A DNA stretch of 64,000 nucleotides, from the NCBI GenBank assembly GCA_002083615.1, contig MSXO01000035.1, forward strand, positions 44,129 to 108,128, given 5' to 3'. Numbering within the stretch: the stretch's first letter is position 1; each line of letters opens with the position of its first letter. Shown here one piece after another: positions 1-10,245 of this stretch. The translations under genes were made by a program, and so were the position numbers. The notes under the pieces are model-generated. The model did not search any database, was not told the DNA's origin, and saw only the letters and a list, made by a program, of their open reading frames with translations. This DNA comes from Proteobacteria bacterium ST_bin11. GTDB taxonomy: Bacteria; Pseudomonadota; Gammaproteobacteria; Methylococcales; Methylomonadaceae.

Positions 1-219
1 AGCTGGCAGGTGTCGGTGACGGGGCTCAATAATCAACGTCGTCCGGCTCAAGAGGCTGCAGTACTCTACTGCGAAGACCAAACCAGTATCGACAAGCGGC
101 TCAAGCAAATCGAGTTACACAAGCAGCAACAGGCTTTGTTACACCCGTCCGAACGCGATCACAAGCCTAACAAAAAGCAGCGCCGGCAAATCCATCGTTT
201 CAAGCAGGATGCGCTCTAA
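1..219 (+). CDS. hslR: Hsp15 heat-shock ribosome-associated protein, C-terminal part (cut by window edge)
   Basis: The reading frame is open from base 1, so the gene begins outside the window. The visible 72 residues match my memory of the C-terminal half of Hsp15: a VTGL strand, the QRRPAQEAAVLY segment, a charged helix and a basic tail ending KKQRRQIHRFK. Hsp15 is a small S4-type RNA-binding protein that binds free 50S subunits carrying a stalled nascent chain after heat shock. The S4 domain itself lies upstream and cannot be checked. A GTG at base 10 would give a 69-residue frame, but the family alignment shows this is not the real start. Confidence 0.85.
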   Translation, partial: SWQVSVTGLNNQRRPAQEAAVLYCEDQTSIDKRLKQIELHKQQQALLHPSERDHKPNKKQRRQIHRFKQDAL

Positions 220-463
220 GTTGGCTTGCTGCGGCGAACAAAACAATAGCCACAAAACACACTTCAATTTATCATTCCCGGCTAATTTGCATGGAATTAG
301 TGCTTGAGTAGCGTCCCTTGTCTAAGGCATGACCTGGCCTGACGATAGTTTTATCGATTCACGATTAAGCGACGCCTAAGAACGCGATTCTAAATTAAAC
401 GATATTGCATCGGGCGCCTGCTGTACGGGCGTACCTGGGTTGCGCGCCTCCATAGGATATTTC

Positions 464-2257
464 ATGTCGATACGTTGTTTTTCAATCCTTAATATTGCAT
501 TAATCGGCTGCGGTTTGCTGGCCGGTTGTGCGACGACCCGGCAAATTGCGGTCGATTATCCCAAAACCGAGACCTTCCCTATCAAGCCCTTACGCGGTCA
601 AACCACCGTGAGCGGCGACGATTACTATGTGCAATTGGTATCTGACTTTGACTTTAAGGGTGACAATGCTTTGAAAGGGGGGTGTACCGATGTTGGCGGT
701 CATTACGAAAACGGCGACCTATCTGCAGCACTGGTGTTCAGTGTGCATAATGATCCGTTAAAACTAAAACGCGAAGCCAGCGGCTTTTTATATCAGGCCA
801 CCACTGGCAAATGCAATTTCAAACTGGAAACGAAAAAAGCGTATCTAACGCCGTGGTTACGACTCGATTCCAGCGAAGATACCTTGATCGAATACAACTT
901 TTTGACCGGTAATAGTCGCGAAGCCAATCTTTCCCAGTTGATTAGCGACGTTAATGCCGCCAGCAGTTTGTTTGCATTTACCGGAGTCGGTGCCGGCATG
1001 GCGGTGATGGGTAAATTGGCTGGTAACTGGGTGGAAAGTAATCCGCAAGTGATGGCTAAGACCCCAGCAGCCGCGGGTACTTCCGGTAACGGCAAATACA
1101 GTTCAGAGACTCACTCGTTGCCGGCTAGTGTGGTGTTGGCGGGCGAAAGCAGTAGTTTCAATCAAATCCGCCTCGGGGTGTACGAGGTAGTCGAAGGTGG
1201 CTTGAGCGTTTGGTCTTCCGAAAGCAAACTGTTGGGTGAACTGCGGGTATATCCGGAAATTGCTTCGTCCTTGTTGTTAAAAACCGCCGGCGAACTCACG
1301 CCAGATGCGCATGATTTGTCTCTAGAAGAATTGTGGCGGGTGCCGATTCAAACCGCCAATGGCGAAGTGAGTTTGCGGCAGCTAATCGATCAGGTCGACC
1401 CGGCTGCCAAGCCCAATCTGCAACCCGATTGGCAGAACTATCCAGATGTCGAAAGCCAATGTCGGCGTTTGAAGCTGGCCATGAAGGATTTGGGTTTCAA
1501 CAAGTTCGATCGCAATGCGGTTTTATATTATTTTTTGAACAAAACTTCTCCAGATTGGAAAAACTTTAATATTTCCGCCCAGCGGGCCATGACGGACGAG
1601 ATTAGACCCAAGTTGCTGGAACAATATCGCAGCAAAGATTTCGCGGGTTGCTTGGCCAGCGAAGACTATGCAGTGATGAAGAGTATGCGGCTTCCGGTTA
1701 ACACCGAGCAGGATTGGGAAGCCCTAAGCAACTCCAGGCAAAAGAAAGAAGGCGTGATCAATCCGATTCAATCGGCGGCGAGGCAATTTTTGTCGGCCTT
1801 GCAAAACCCCAATAAAGACGAGGCTGCTCGGCAGTTGTATCCTTTGTTGAATACTGAGAAAGGCGGAAACGGCACCGTTTTATTACAAAATCATCTGAGC
1901 AACTTTGGTTTGGAGGCTCTGTTGCAATTGCCGGCGGTTGCTGACGAAGGTGTGCTGATTAGCGCGAGTCAACTGGCTGGGGTGTTCAGCGGCTTGAACG
2001 TCGAAGCCTACAGTTGCGCGCGTCCGGCTCAGGATCAAGGTCAGCCATTGGCGAATATCGGTATCTTGTTGTTTGTTACTAAGCCAGGCAGTCCGCGCGA
2101 AAAAGGCGGAGCGTTGGAGTTTGAGTTGGTGCAAGGCAAGATCGCTCGTTTGGCTTTTCAGCATCCGTCTTTTCGCGATTTTGAACAAAACCTAACTGAT
2201 TATCCCGATCTTGGCGGATGTCGGATAGAAGCCGATTGGTTAAATAAGCTGCGCTAG
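464..2257 (+). CDS. Putative outer-membrane lipoprotein of unknown function
   Basis: A 597-residue protein I do not recognise. I chose the ATG at 464, not the upstream TTG at 440, because it gives a clean lipoprotein signal: basic start, hydrophobic stretch and lipobox LLAGC with Cys about 22 residues in. AGGAT lies a few bases upstream. The mature part is soluble-looking, with no further membrane segments. It probably sits in the periplasm, anchored to a membrane. The next gene (a DUF748 protein) follows after 17 bases, so the two are likely co-transcribed and may share an envelope role. Confidence 0.7.
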   Translation: MSIRCFSILNIALIGCGLLAGCATTRQIAVDYPKTETFPIKPLRGQTTVSGDDYYVQLVSDFDFKGDNALKGGCTDVGGHYENGDLSAALVFSVHNDPLKLKREASGFLYQATTGKCNFKLETKKAYLTPWLRLDSSEDTLIEYNFLTGNSREANLSQLISDVNAASSLFAFTGVGAGMAVMGKLAGNWVESNPQVMAKTPAAAGTSGNGKYSSETHSLPASVVLAGESSSFNQIRLGVYEVVEGGLSVWSSESKLLGELRVYPEIASSLLLKTAGELTPDAHDLSLEELWRVPIQTANGEVSLRQLIDQVDPAAKPNLQPDWQNYPDVESQCRRLKLAMKDLGFNKFDRNAVLYYFLNKTSPDWKNFNISAQRAMTDEIRPKLLEQYRSKDFAGCLASEDYAVMKSMRLPVNTEQDWEALSNSRQKKEGVINPIQSAARQFLSALQNPNKDEAARQLYPLLNTEKGGNGTVLLQNHLSNFGLEALLQLPAVADEGVLISASQLAGVFSGLNVEAYSCARPAQDQGQPLANIGILLFVTKPGSPREKGGALEFELVQGKIARLAFQHPSFRDFEQNLTDYPDLGGCRIEADWLNKLR

Positions 2258-2274
2258 TATCCTTGGATTTAGGA

Positions 2275-5220
2275 ATGACGAGACATCTCAAAAAAGGCTT
2301 AATCGCCACACTCGCGCTGCTGGCGCTTTTGGCGATGTATGCCATCGTGGGATTTTACCTGGTGCCGATGCTGGTGCTGAAACAGTTGCCAAGTTTGATA
2401 CAAGAAGAAACCGGCCAGCAAGCCACTGTAAACACGATTCGCTTGAATCCGTTCACGCTAGTGCTGGAAATGGACGGCTTTAACTTAACTGCCAAGGACG
2501 GCAAAACGCTTGTTAGTTTCGAGTCGATGTCCGCCGATCTGAACGCGTTTGAATCGGCGACTTTGCGCGGTGTAGTCTTAGATGTCGTCGAACTGCGCAA
2601 ACCACAGTTCAATGTTGCACGACGCGCTGACGGTAGTTTCAATTTTGCAGATCTGCAACCCAAGCCCCCAGAAACCGAGCCCAAAAAGCCGGCTAGTAAT
2701 GACAACGGGATGGCGCTACTGATTCATCTTGTCGCGATACAAGAAGGCCATATCGCCTGGACGGATCTATCGTCCGGCCAATTGTTATCGGAAGACTTAT
2801 CGCCTCTGAATTTCACCCTCAGCGAACTAAGCTCCCAACCCGAAAGTACCGCGGCCGGTGAGTTAAATTTGGGTTTGGCATCGGGGGGCGCTCTGCAATG
2901 GAGCGGTGATTTTTCAATTTCGCCATTGGCTTCAAAAGGCCAGTTGAAATTGGATGATGTCGGTCTGGTAAAGGTGTGGCAATTGTTTTTGCAGCCGATT
3001 TTGCCTGTCGAAATTAGGCAGGGTAAGCTGGGTTTGCAATTGAATTATGCTTTGTCGGAAGCCCCAGACGGTTTGCTGACCAAAGTCAGCGATGGAAAAG
3101 TCGCAGTAAAGCAATTCGAGATTACCGAGAAGAATCAGGGTAAGTCGTTGGTAAACCTCCCTGTTTTGTCGATCAACGGGCTGAATGTCGATGTTAATCA
3201 AAAGCAGGTCGCCATTGCGACGGTGTCGAGTAGCGACGCCGCGATTAATGCCTGGCTGCAAGCCGATGGTATCGTCAACTACCAAGCGTTGTTCGCTGCG
3301 CCCGCCGATGTGCCGGCACCCGCTCAGGCCAACGGGCCGCCGGCAGCTGCCGAGAGCAAGCCATGGCGGGTCAAAGTGGATGAATTGTCTTTGACGAACT
3401 ACGGTATTCATTTCACCGACTTTACCCTGCCAAAACCCTTGGAATTGCAGCTGAGCGAAATGAACTGTCGGTTAGAGCATATCAATATGCCGGAAGGTGG
3501 GAAATTGCCGTTGGCCTTTAGTAGCAAATTTAACAATAACGGTAGTTTTCAAGTCGATGGCGAAATGAGTTTGCTACCTTTTTCCGCCGCTTGGGCCGTA
3601 AATGTTCAGGATATCAATCTGAAAATTTTTCAACCCTACCTAGATCCGTTTATTAAGCTGGAACTAGTCGACGGCGACTTTAGCGGTAAGGGCAATATGC
3701 AATTGGCAGTCGCCGAGCCCTTGGAGCTGACATTTCAAGGCGATGTCAACTTGGAAGGCTTGGTGACCCGCGACCAAATCAAGAACACCGATTTTTTGAA
3801 ATGGACCAATTTGTTATTGACGGGAGTGGATCTTGATTTGGCTAAGCAGGATTTCAAGTTTGCCAAGGTGACCTTTGATCGTCCTTATCTGCGCTTCAAT
3901 ATTAAGAAAGACGGTAAAACCAATATCGATGAGCTGATGGTGCCGCAAGGGTCGACAAAGTCTGCGGAGTCGGATAAACGTCCCTTGAAGCCAGTAGCAG
4001 CTAAAGCCCAGGAGCCACGCGTCAGTATCGGTAAAATCGAACTCAAGGACGGTAGGTCTGATTTCGCGGACTATTCCTTAATCTTGCCATTCGTGGCGGA
4101 AATGAACAGCCTCAACGGCGAGGTGAGTGGTTTTTCCTCAGACAAAGACGCCGAGGCTAACTTGGTTTTGAAAGGCAAGGTCTACGATATCGCCTCAGTG
4201 GGTATAAAGGGTAAATATCAATTCGATAACGGCAACTCAGATATTGCCCTGAATTTTACCAATATGCCCTTGCCGTTGATTACGCCTTATATGGCCGAGT
4301 TTGCCGGCTATCGGATTGAGAAAGGCCAAATGGCGCTGGACTTGCAATACAAGATAAAGCAAGGGCAATTGGCGGTGCAGAATAAATTGGTCATCGACCA
4401 GTTGACGTTGGGGGATCACGTTGAAAATCCGAACGCAGTCTCAATACCCTTGCATTTAGCGATCGCCTTATTGAAGGACTCCAGCGGCAAAATTTATCTG
4501 GACTTTCCGATCACCGGCAGTTTGGAAGATCCAAAGTTCAGTATTGGCTCGTTGTTGGCGGATGTTTTGGTTAACTTGATCAGCAAAGTGGCATTGTCTC
4601 CCTTCAAGGCTTTTGGTTCTCTGTTAAGCGCGGATAAAGACTATAGCTCTGTGGCCTTCGCGCCAGGCAGCGCCGAATTGGCCGTGGAAGAGTCGGCTAA
4701 ATTGGATCAATTGAATAAGGCCTTGCTGAGTAAGCCGGAGTTAACTCTAGAAATAAAAGGCATTGCCTACGAGAATCAAGATTGGCCGGCGATGCGTTTT
4801 GAAGCGGTGAAAGATGTTTTGAAAAAAATGAAGTCAGGTGAATTACGCGATAAGGGTGAGAAAGTTCGTCACGAATACATAGAATTGTCAGACGATGATT
4901 ACAAACGCTTATTGGCGAAGTTTTTTGGCGAAGTCTTCCCGCAAGAGTTAGGCAGCTCATTGTTGGGTAAGCCACAGATCAAAAGCAATCCAGATGCGGA
5001 ATTTTACTCAGTCGCGCAACAGAAGCTTGAGGGGGTTTTTCCACCGGATCCGCAGCGACTTAACGATTTGGCGATTGCTAGAGCAAACCATATTGCCCAA
5101 TATTTTGCGGAACCCGGCGGTATCAATAAAGACCGTCTGTATATGTTGGCTACCGAATTAAAACGTGCCGAAGCCGCAGGCGAAATTAAATCGGTGTTAT
5201 CGTTGAGTGCGTCCGAGTAA
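2275..5220 (+). CDS. DUF748 (AsmA-like) envelope protein
   Basis: A 981-residue protein with one N-terminal membrane helix (about residues 8-30) followed by a long periplasmic region rich in beta structure, as in DUF748/AsmA-type proteins. Such proteins are thought to act in outer-membrane lipid transport or homeostasis. The C-terminal third, with FAPGSAELAVEESAKLDQL followed by a KPELTLEIKG strand, resembles an OmpA-like fold and is typical of DUF748 members. An in-frame TTG at 2263 is an alternative start; the ATG at 2275 fits the usual MTRHLKKG beginning. It follows the lipoprotein gene closely, suggesting an operon. Confidence 0.8.
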   Translation: MTRHLKKGLIATLALLALLAMYAIVGFYLVPMLVLKQLPSLIQEETGQQATVNTIRLNPFTLVLEMDGFNLTAKDGKTLVSFESMSADLNAFESATLRGVVLDVVELRKPQFNVARRADGSFNFADLQPKPPETEPKKPASNDNGMALLIHLVAIQEGHIAWTDLSSGQLLSEDLSPLNFTLSELSSQPESTAAGELNLGLASGGALQWSGDFSISPLASKGQLKLDDVGLVKVWQLFLQPILPVEIRQGKLGLQLNYALSEAPDGLLTKVSDGKVAVKQFEITEKNQGKSLVNLPVLSINGLNVDVNQKQVAIATVSSSDAAINAWLQADGIVNYQALFAAPADVPAPAQANGPPAAAESKPWRVKVDELSLTNYGIHFTDFTLPKPLELQLSEMNCRLEHINMPEGGKLPLAFSSKFNNNGSFQVDGEMSLLPFSAAWAVNVQDINLKIFQPYLDPFIKLELVDGDFSGKGNMQLAVAEPLELTFQGDVNLEGLVTRDQIKNTDFLKWTNLLLTGVDLDLAKQDFKFAKVTFDRPYLRFNIKKDGKTNIDELMVPQGSTKSAESDKRPLKPVAAKAQEPRVSIGKIELKDGRSDFADYSLILPFVAEMNSLNGEVSGFSSDKDAEANLVLKGKVYDIASVGIKGKYQFDNGNSDIALNFTNMPLPLITPYMAEFAGYRIEKGQMALDLQYKIKQGQLAVQNKLVIDQLTLGDHVENPNAVSIPLHLAIALLKDSSGKIYLDFPITGSLEDPKFSIGSLLADVLVNLISKVALSPFKAFGSLLSADKDYSSVAFAPGSAELAVEESAKLDQLNKALLSKPELTLEIKGIAYENQDWPAMRFEAVKDVLKKMKSGELRDKGEKVRHEYIELSDDDYKRLLAKFFGEVFPQELGSSLLGKPQIKSNPDAEFYSVAQQKLEGVFPPDPQRLNDLAIARANHIAQYFAEPGGINKDRLYMLATELKRAEAAGEIKSVLSLSASE

Positions 5221-5314
5221 ACGGAAGCTTACACTGTTTGTAATATAATGATGGTTAGGCTGTGACAGCGGCACAACGATTTGTGTTTAAGGTTTTACAA
5301 AAATGGAGATTCTA

Positions 5315-5761
5315 ATGACAACCCAGTTTTTTCGATTTATTCCGCTGTTGGTTTTAAGCCTTGGCGGATTGTTTTTCGTTTCTCCGGTAGCTGCGCAATC
5401 GCTAACATCCTGCACGATGACTTACAAGTTAAGCGGGTGGTCGTTCGTTTATAAACAATACGACGGTCTCGGGAATATCAGTTGCAGTAACGGGCAGCGG
5501 GCGCAGGTCGCACTGGCCTCAAAGAGTATCGGTTTTACCCTTGGTAAATCAGAAATTGAGGGCACTGGGGTGTTTTCCGAAGTCAGAAATCTGAATGAAA
5601 TCTACGGCAGCTTTGTGGCTTTTCAAGGTCACGCTGGCGCCACCAAGTCGATAGACGGACAGCTTTTGACGCGCGGCGAAATTTCCTTGGCACTGTCGGG
5701 CAAGGGGCGCGGTATCGACATTGGCGTAACCCTAGGCGCTTTGACTATCTCGCCTCGATGA
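5315..5761 (+). CDS. Small secreted protein of unknown function
   Basis: A 148-residue protein with a clear signal peptide (hydrophobic residues about 7-25, cleavage after SPVAAQ or nearby). The mature protein is about 120 residues, glycine-rich and beta-rich, with two early cysteines that may form a disulfide. The ATG at 5315 was preferred to the one at 5303 because GGAG at 5305-5308 is well spaced from it. The tail GIDIGVTLGALTI recalls small exported DUF992-type proteins, but I cannot assign a family. TATAAT at 5244-5249 upstream could be a -10 element without a good -35. Confidence 0.6.
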   Translation: MTTQFFRFIPLLVLSLGGLFFVSPVAAQSLTSCTMTYKLSGWSFVYKQYDGLGNISCSNGQRAQVALASKSIGFTLGKSEIEGTGVFSEVRNLNEIYGSFVAFQGHAGATKSIDGQLLTRGEISLALSGKGRGIDIGVTLGALTISPR

Positions 5762-5834
5762 TCCCATTTGCTTGGACAGCGTTTGCGCCGAAAAGGTTTT
5801 AGATTTTGTTGTCGATTAGACAGGTGGGTGGCCT

Positions 5835-6158
5835 TTGCCGTTTGTAGTCCGGGATCAAACTGGGGCGATTATGCAGTTGCGCGACGACGGCGACGAGTGG
5901 CTTGAGGTAAACAGCCCGGAAGTGGTGGTATTTTTGCAGCAACTCCCCAACGATAAGGTCAAGCAAGCCTTGTCGGCCACCGATAATGATATGGTCAGAG
6001 TGATAGACGATTTGGTCGATTTATTGGTGGCTAATCAAGTACTCATTTTTACCGAACTCCCAGAACGTGTGCAAACCAAGTTATTGGCGAGGAAACAACT
6101 TAGGAAGGATGTGAATGCCTTGCAGAATTTGATGATAGACGACGAAGGGTTGTTCTAG
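5835..6158 (+). CDS. Conserved small cytoplasmic protein, function unknown
   Basis: A 107-residue protein with no signal peptide. It begins with a TTG codon preceded by a good ribosome-binding sequence (AGGTGGGTGG just upstream); no other start is available in this frame. The N-terminus PFVVRDQTGAI and an acidic, helix-rich remainder resemble a short gammaproteobacterial family that is often labelled tryptophan synthase beta-like. That label has no visible support, because no PLP site is present. The next gene starts about 107 bases downstream in the same direction. Confidence 0.6.
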   Translation: MPFVVRDQTGAIMQLRDDGDEWLEVNSPEVVVFLQQLPNDKVKQALSATDNDMVRVIDDLVDLLVANQVLIFTELPERVQTKLLARKQLRKDVNALQNLMIDDEGLF

Positions 6159-6265
6159 GCGATGACCGATCGCGTAGCAACAAACGTTGTTGGCTTTGTC
6201 ACCCGTTGGGATGTTGGGTCGTATAGGGAGTGCTTGGCGGTACTTTCATCACTAGTGGATTTTTT

Positions 6266-7858
6266 GTGAAAAACTCTTTTTTTCTGGTTATCCCCCAGCA
6301 AAAAAACGATCCGCAATTATTGGCGTCGTTTAGCGACGACGCGATTCGGCAATGGGTCGCCGAACTGCCCACTGCCAATCCCGGTTTGGCTGCGCGCTTG
6401 TTTCACGAATTGCTGGGAGAATTGATTTCCGTAGAAATGCCGGCAGCCAAACGCCTGCACGCATTGGAGTTACTCAGAAGTAGTTTTTACTTGATCGACG
6501 ATTATCTGCGTTCGCGATTGATCAAGTTCGGTTTTCCGAAGGGCGACAGTGAGAAAAAGATATTTGGCTTGGCCTGCGCGATCGAAAGACAATTTGCCAT
6601 AGGTTATTGGAGCGTGGTGAAGGACTTGACCCGGCGCGAAATCGGTTGGTTGCAGGGCAAGTCCACCGCATTGGCGATACAGCGGACAATCCGCGGATTG
6701 AGCCGCATTGTGATAAGTCACTACATGATGAGCTATCCGGTACCGGACTGGATTTGGATCGATTTGCACTCGCTTTATAAACTTGCAGTGAAGCTGGATA
6801 AGGCTAATTCTAAGGTGGCCGACCAGGGCGGTATCTTCAGTAAGCTGTCGTCAGTTGAAGAAAGCTATAAACAAATCTTACTGCTGAGTTTGGCCTATCC
6901 ATCCGGCCTAATGCAGAAAGAGTTTCAGTTGGTGTATGAGTTTTTGGAGAAGATCAGCGATTTTCTGCAAATAGAAACCAAGCCGGTTGCCGAGCAGGCC
7001 GTGCAATGCGCCATTTTAATGGACGAAGACTTGCCCCCCGCTTTTTTGCTAAGTACGACGCAAACTGATCGAAGATCCGATTCGGCGATGCTTTATCTGA
7101 ATCTGGCCAAGTTGGGTAAGGTCATTAAGCAGGCAGACAAATTGTGCAGTAAGGAGGAAGCGCGCTTTAGCTCCTTGGAGGCCGATAAAAACAATCATCA
7201 AAAATTGTCGGCAGAGTTGTTCGACTACTTGATGCAACGTTGGCAGGGCAAGGAGCCGCAAGGGACAGTGTATTTTGCTGATCGGCTGGATAGATATGTG
7301 GCTATTGGTTTGGAAACCACCTATGATCTATTGGAAACCGGTAGACCTGGTTTGGAAACCGGCTTGGAGATACGTGCCGAGACAGATTCCGAACGCGCTT
7401 TATCCTGTAATTTCCAAAAGGAAGGTGTGTTGTCTATCGGCAGTTTGGTTAGTTTCCGCAAGATAGACGCCATGCCGCAACAACGTTCCCTCGGCGTTGT
7501 GTGCAAAATACTGCTACCCAAACAGGACTCGAAGCTGATATTCGAGGTGATGGTGATCGCCGCCCAAGCCTTCCCAGTTGCTTACCAATCCGTCGAGGCC
7601 GACACCGACGCGGACCGCAAAAAAGCCTTAATTTACGGGCTAAAGGATAACGAAGGCGAAAAAAGCTTTATCATCATGGACTCTTTTCGCTTGAAAGACG
7701 GCGATTTATTGCGAATGTTTATGGGGCATGAGAATTTTCCTATCATTTTGAACGGTCGTAGAAATATAGGTTTGGGCTACTGGCAGTTTGAATGCCGGCG
7801 TATTCTGGACGACGTAATTCCCCCCCAGGCTAAGAAGAAAGGCTATGATTTTATTTAA
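6266..7858 (+). CDS. Large cytoplasmic protein, possible PilZ-like C-terminus
   Basis: About 530 residues without signal or membrane segments. The first 350 residues are helical. From about residue 390 there is a beta-rich region (SIGSLVSFRK, then strands ending GYWQFECRRI) that could be an atypical PilZ-type c-di-GMP-binding barrel; this is inference from pattern only. A GTG at 6230 is possible but sits directly on its putative ribosome site. The GTG at 6266 (KNSFFLVIP) looks better spaced from GTGGAT. rnr follows after 62 bases. I do not know the function. Confidence 0.6.
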   Translation: MKNSFFLVIPQQKNDPQLLASFSDDAIRQWVAELPTANPGLAARLFHELLGELISVEMPAAKRLHALELLRSSFYLIDDYLRSRLIKFGFPKGDSEKKIFGLACAIERQFAIGYWSVVKDLTRREIGWLQGKSTALAIQRTIRGLSRIVISHYMMSYPVPDWIWIDLHSLYKLAVKLDKANSKVADQGGIFSKLSSVEESYKQILLLSLAYPSGLMQKEFQLVYEFLEKISDFLQIETKPVAEQAVQCAILMDEDLPPAFLLSTTQTDRRSDSAMLYLNLAKLGKVIKQADKLCSKEEARFSSLEADKNNHQKLSAELFDYLMQRWQGKEPQGTVYFADRLDRYVAIGLETTYDLLETGRPGLETGLEIRAETDSERALSCNFQKEGVLSIGSLVSFRKIDAMPQQRSLGVVCKILLPKQDSKLIFEVMVIAAQAFPVAYQSVEADTDADRKKALIYGLKDNEGEKSFIIMDSFRLKDGDLLRMFMGHENFPIILNGRRNIGLGYWQFECRRILDDVIPPQAKKKGYDFI

Positions 7859-7920
7859 CAAAGACGATTGCCGGTCAGTTCCGAGAGGGGGGTGGCGGCA
7901 GAACCCAGCAAACAGATTCG

Positions 7921-10245
7921 ATGACATCAAATACCGATCAGACACCTGATTTTTCCGCACTCGTTGATCCGCACGCCCAGCGTGAGGCCGAAAAATACGA
8001 GAACCCAATTCCCAGCCGCGAGCTGATTCTCCAGCTTATTCAAGAAGCCGGCAAGCCCTTGCGCCGCCAACAAATCGCCCAACAATTTTCCCTTGAAACG
8101 CCTGATGCCTTGGAAGCTTTGCGCCGACGACTGCGGGCCATGGAGCGCGACGGTCAGCTCAGTTTTAACAGCCGGCAAAAATATAGCCTGGGCTCCGGCA
8201 ATAACACCATAGCAGGTCGAGTGCTGGGGCATCCGGAAGGTTTCGGTTTCTTGAAGCCCGATGATGGTAGTGAAGACTTATTTTTGTCGCCGCGCGAAAT
8301 GAAACCCTTGATGCCCAACGACCGAGTGGTCGCCCGTGTGGCTGGAATCGACCGGCGTGGTCGCCGGGAGGGGGCGGTGATCGAGATTAGCGAACGCAAT
8401 ACTCATCAAGTGGTCGGTCGATTTTTTACTGAAGGTCGCGTGGCTTACGTCGTGCCTGATAACAAAAAAATCGCCCACGAAGTTTTGATTGCCAAGGAAG
8501 ATGTCGGTCATGCCAAAAAAGGGCAGATCGTGGTGGCCGAGATCATTCAGCAGCCTAGTCAGCATTGTCAGCCTTTGGGCCGCATCACCGAGGTGCTGGG
8601 TGCGCACATGGCACCGGGTATGGAAATCGAAATGGCGATTCGCTCGCACGATTTGCCCAATCAGTGGCCGGATCAATTGCTTGAGGAAATCAAGGCACTT
8701 ACTCCGCAGGTGCCCGAGTCCGCCAAGCAGGGCCGGGAGGACATCCGCAAGCTGCCCTTGGTAACCATAGACGGCGAAGACGCGCGCGATTTTGACGATG
8801 CCGTCTACGCCCAAAAAACCCCAAAAGGTTGGAAATTGCTGGTGGCGATAGCCGACGTGTCGCACTATGTCAAAGTCGATACCGCGTTGGATGCCGAAGC
8901 TAAAAATCGCAGTACCTCGGTGTATTTTCCCGAGAAAGTAATCCCTATGCTGCCGGAAATCCTCTCCAATGGGTTGTGTTCGTTGAACCCGGAAGTGGAT
9001 CGTTTATGCATGGTCTGTGAGTTGCTGATCAACGAAGACGGTAATGTGTTACGTTCCCGGTTTTTTGAGGCCGTGATGCGCTCTCATGCGCGTTTGACCT
9101 ATACCGACGTAGCAAAAATGCTGGTGGACGGCGATCAGAAACTGGCGAAAAAACACGCCGCTTTGTTGCCGCATCTCCAGACCTTATACGGCTTGTATAA
9201 AGTCATGCGCAATCAGCGCGAGCTGCGCGGGGCAATGGATTTCGATACCCAGGAGACGAAGATCGTCTTCGGGCCAGAACGCAAAATCGCTGAGATAGTG
9301 CCGCTGCAACGCAACGATGCTCACAAGTTGATCGAAGAATTTATGATCACCGCCAATACCGCAGCGGCGCGGTTTTTGAACAAGAAAAAAATGCCGCGCC
9401 TACTAAGAATCCATGACGGCCCCGGCCCGGATAAATTACTGGCGCTGAAAACCTTTCTCGGCGAACTAGGCCTATTTCTTGGCGGTAAGGCTCAACCGAC
9501 GCCATTGGATTATATGCACCTGTTGGAGTCGGTAAAGGATCGTCCGGACGCGCATTTGATTCAGACTATTTTGCTGCGCTCCATGTCGCAAGCTGTCTAC
9601 AGCCCGGAGACTAAAGGCCATTTCGGTTTGGCGCTGGATGCCTACGCGCATTTCACCTCGCCGATCCGTCGCTATCCGGATTTGCTGGTGCACCGGGCCA
9701 TCCGCCACTGTTTGGCCGGCAAATCGGCGGATAGCTTTTGTTACACGCATCCTGATATGGTCTTGTTGGGCGAGCACTGTTCGGCGAACGAGCGCCGTGC
9801 CGACGATGCAACCCGCGATGTGGTGAGCTGGTTGAAATGCGAATACATGATGGACAAGATTGGCGAAGAGTTCGATGGCGTGATTTCCGCCGTTACCGGT
9901 TTCGGTTTTTTCGTCGAATTACAGTCGATTTATGTCGAAGGTTTGGTACATATCGCCTCCTTGGTACAGGATTATTTTGCCTTCGACGCCAGCAAGCATC
10001 AATTGTACGGTGAACGCACCGGCGTTAAATATCGCTTGGGTGACCTCGTCAAGATTCGGGTGGTGCGGGTTAATCTGGATGACAAGAAAATCGATTTTGA
10101 GTTGATCCAATCGGGTAAGAAAATCGCCAAAACCAAATCCTCTTCAGGTCGGAAAAAAATCGAAGCGAGTAGTAAAACTGCCAAATCCGCTGCCGATAAA
10201 AAAGCCCCAAATAAGCCAAAAGCCAAAAGACGCCGTCGTTCATGA
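7921..10245 (+). CDS. rnr: Ribonuclease R (3'-5' exoribonuclease)
   Basis: A 774-residue enzyme of the RNB family that degrades structured RNA from the 3' end and takes part in rRNA and mRNA quality control, including tmRNA-linked decay. Domain order is visible: N-terminal helix-turn-helix-like region (30-90), cold-shock domains (GFGFLKPD near 103), the RNB catalytic domain with GEDARDFDDAVY near 285 supplying metal-binding aspartates, DAYAHFTSPIRRYPDL near 580, an S1 domain (about 648-725) and a Lys/Arg-rich tail. Its stop overlaps the rlmB start (ATGA), the classic rnr-rlmB operon. Confidence 0.97.
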   Translation: MTSNTDQTPDFSALVDPHAQREAEKYENPIPSRELILQLIQEAGKPLRRQQIAQQFSLETPDALEALRRRLRAMERDGQLSFNSRQKYSLGSGNNTIAGRVLGHPEGFGFLKPDDGSEDLFLSPREMKPLMPNDRVVARVAGIDRRGRREGAVIEISERNTHQVVGRFFTEGRVAYVVPDNKKIAHEVLIAKEDVGHAKKGQIVVAEIIQQPSQHCQPLGRITEVLGAHMAPGMEIEMAIRSHDLPNQWPDQLLEEIKALTPQVPESAKQGREDIRKLPLVTIDGEDARDFDDAVYAQKTPKGWKLLVAIADVSHYVKVDTALDAEAKNRSTSVYFPEKVIPMLPEILSNGLCSLNPEVDRLCMVCELLINEDGNVLRSRFFEAVMRSHARLTYTDVAKMLVDGDQKLAKKHAALLPHLQTLYGLYKVMRNQRELRGAMDFDTQETKIVFGPERKIAEIVPLQRNDAHKLIEEFMITANTAAARFLNKKKMPRLLRIHDGPGPDKLLALKTFLGELGLFLGGKAQPTPLDYMHLLESVKDRPDAHLIQTILLRSMSQAVYSPETKGHFGLALDAYAHFTSPIRRYPDLLVHRAIRHCLAGKSADSFCYTHPDMVLLGEHCSANERRADDATRDVVSWLKCEYMMDKIGEEFDGVISAVTGFGFFVELQSIYVEGLVHIASLVQDYFAFDASKHQLYGERTGVKYRLGDLVKIRVVRVNLDDKKIDFELIQSGKKIAKTKSSSGRKKIEASSKTAKSAADKKAPNKPKAKRRRRS

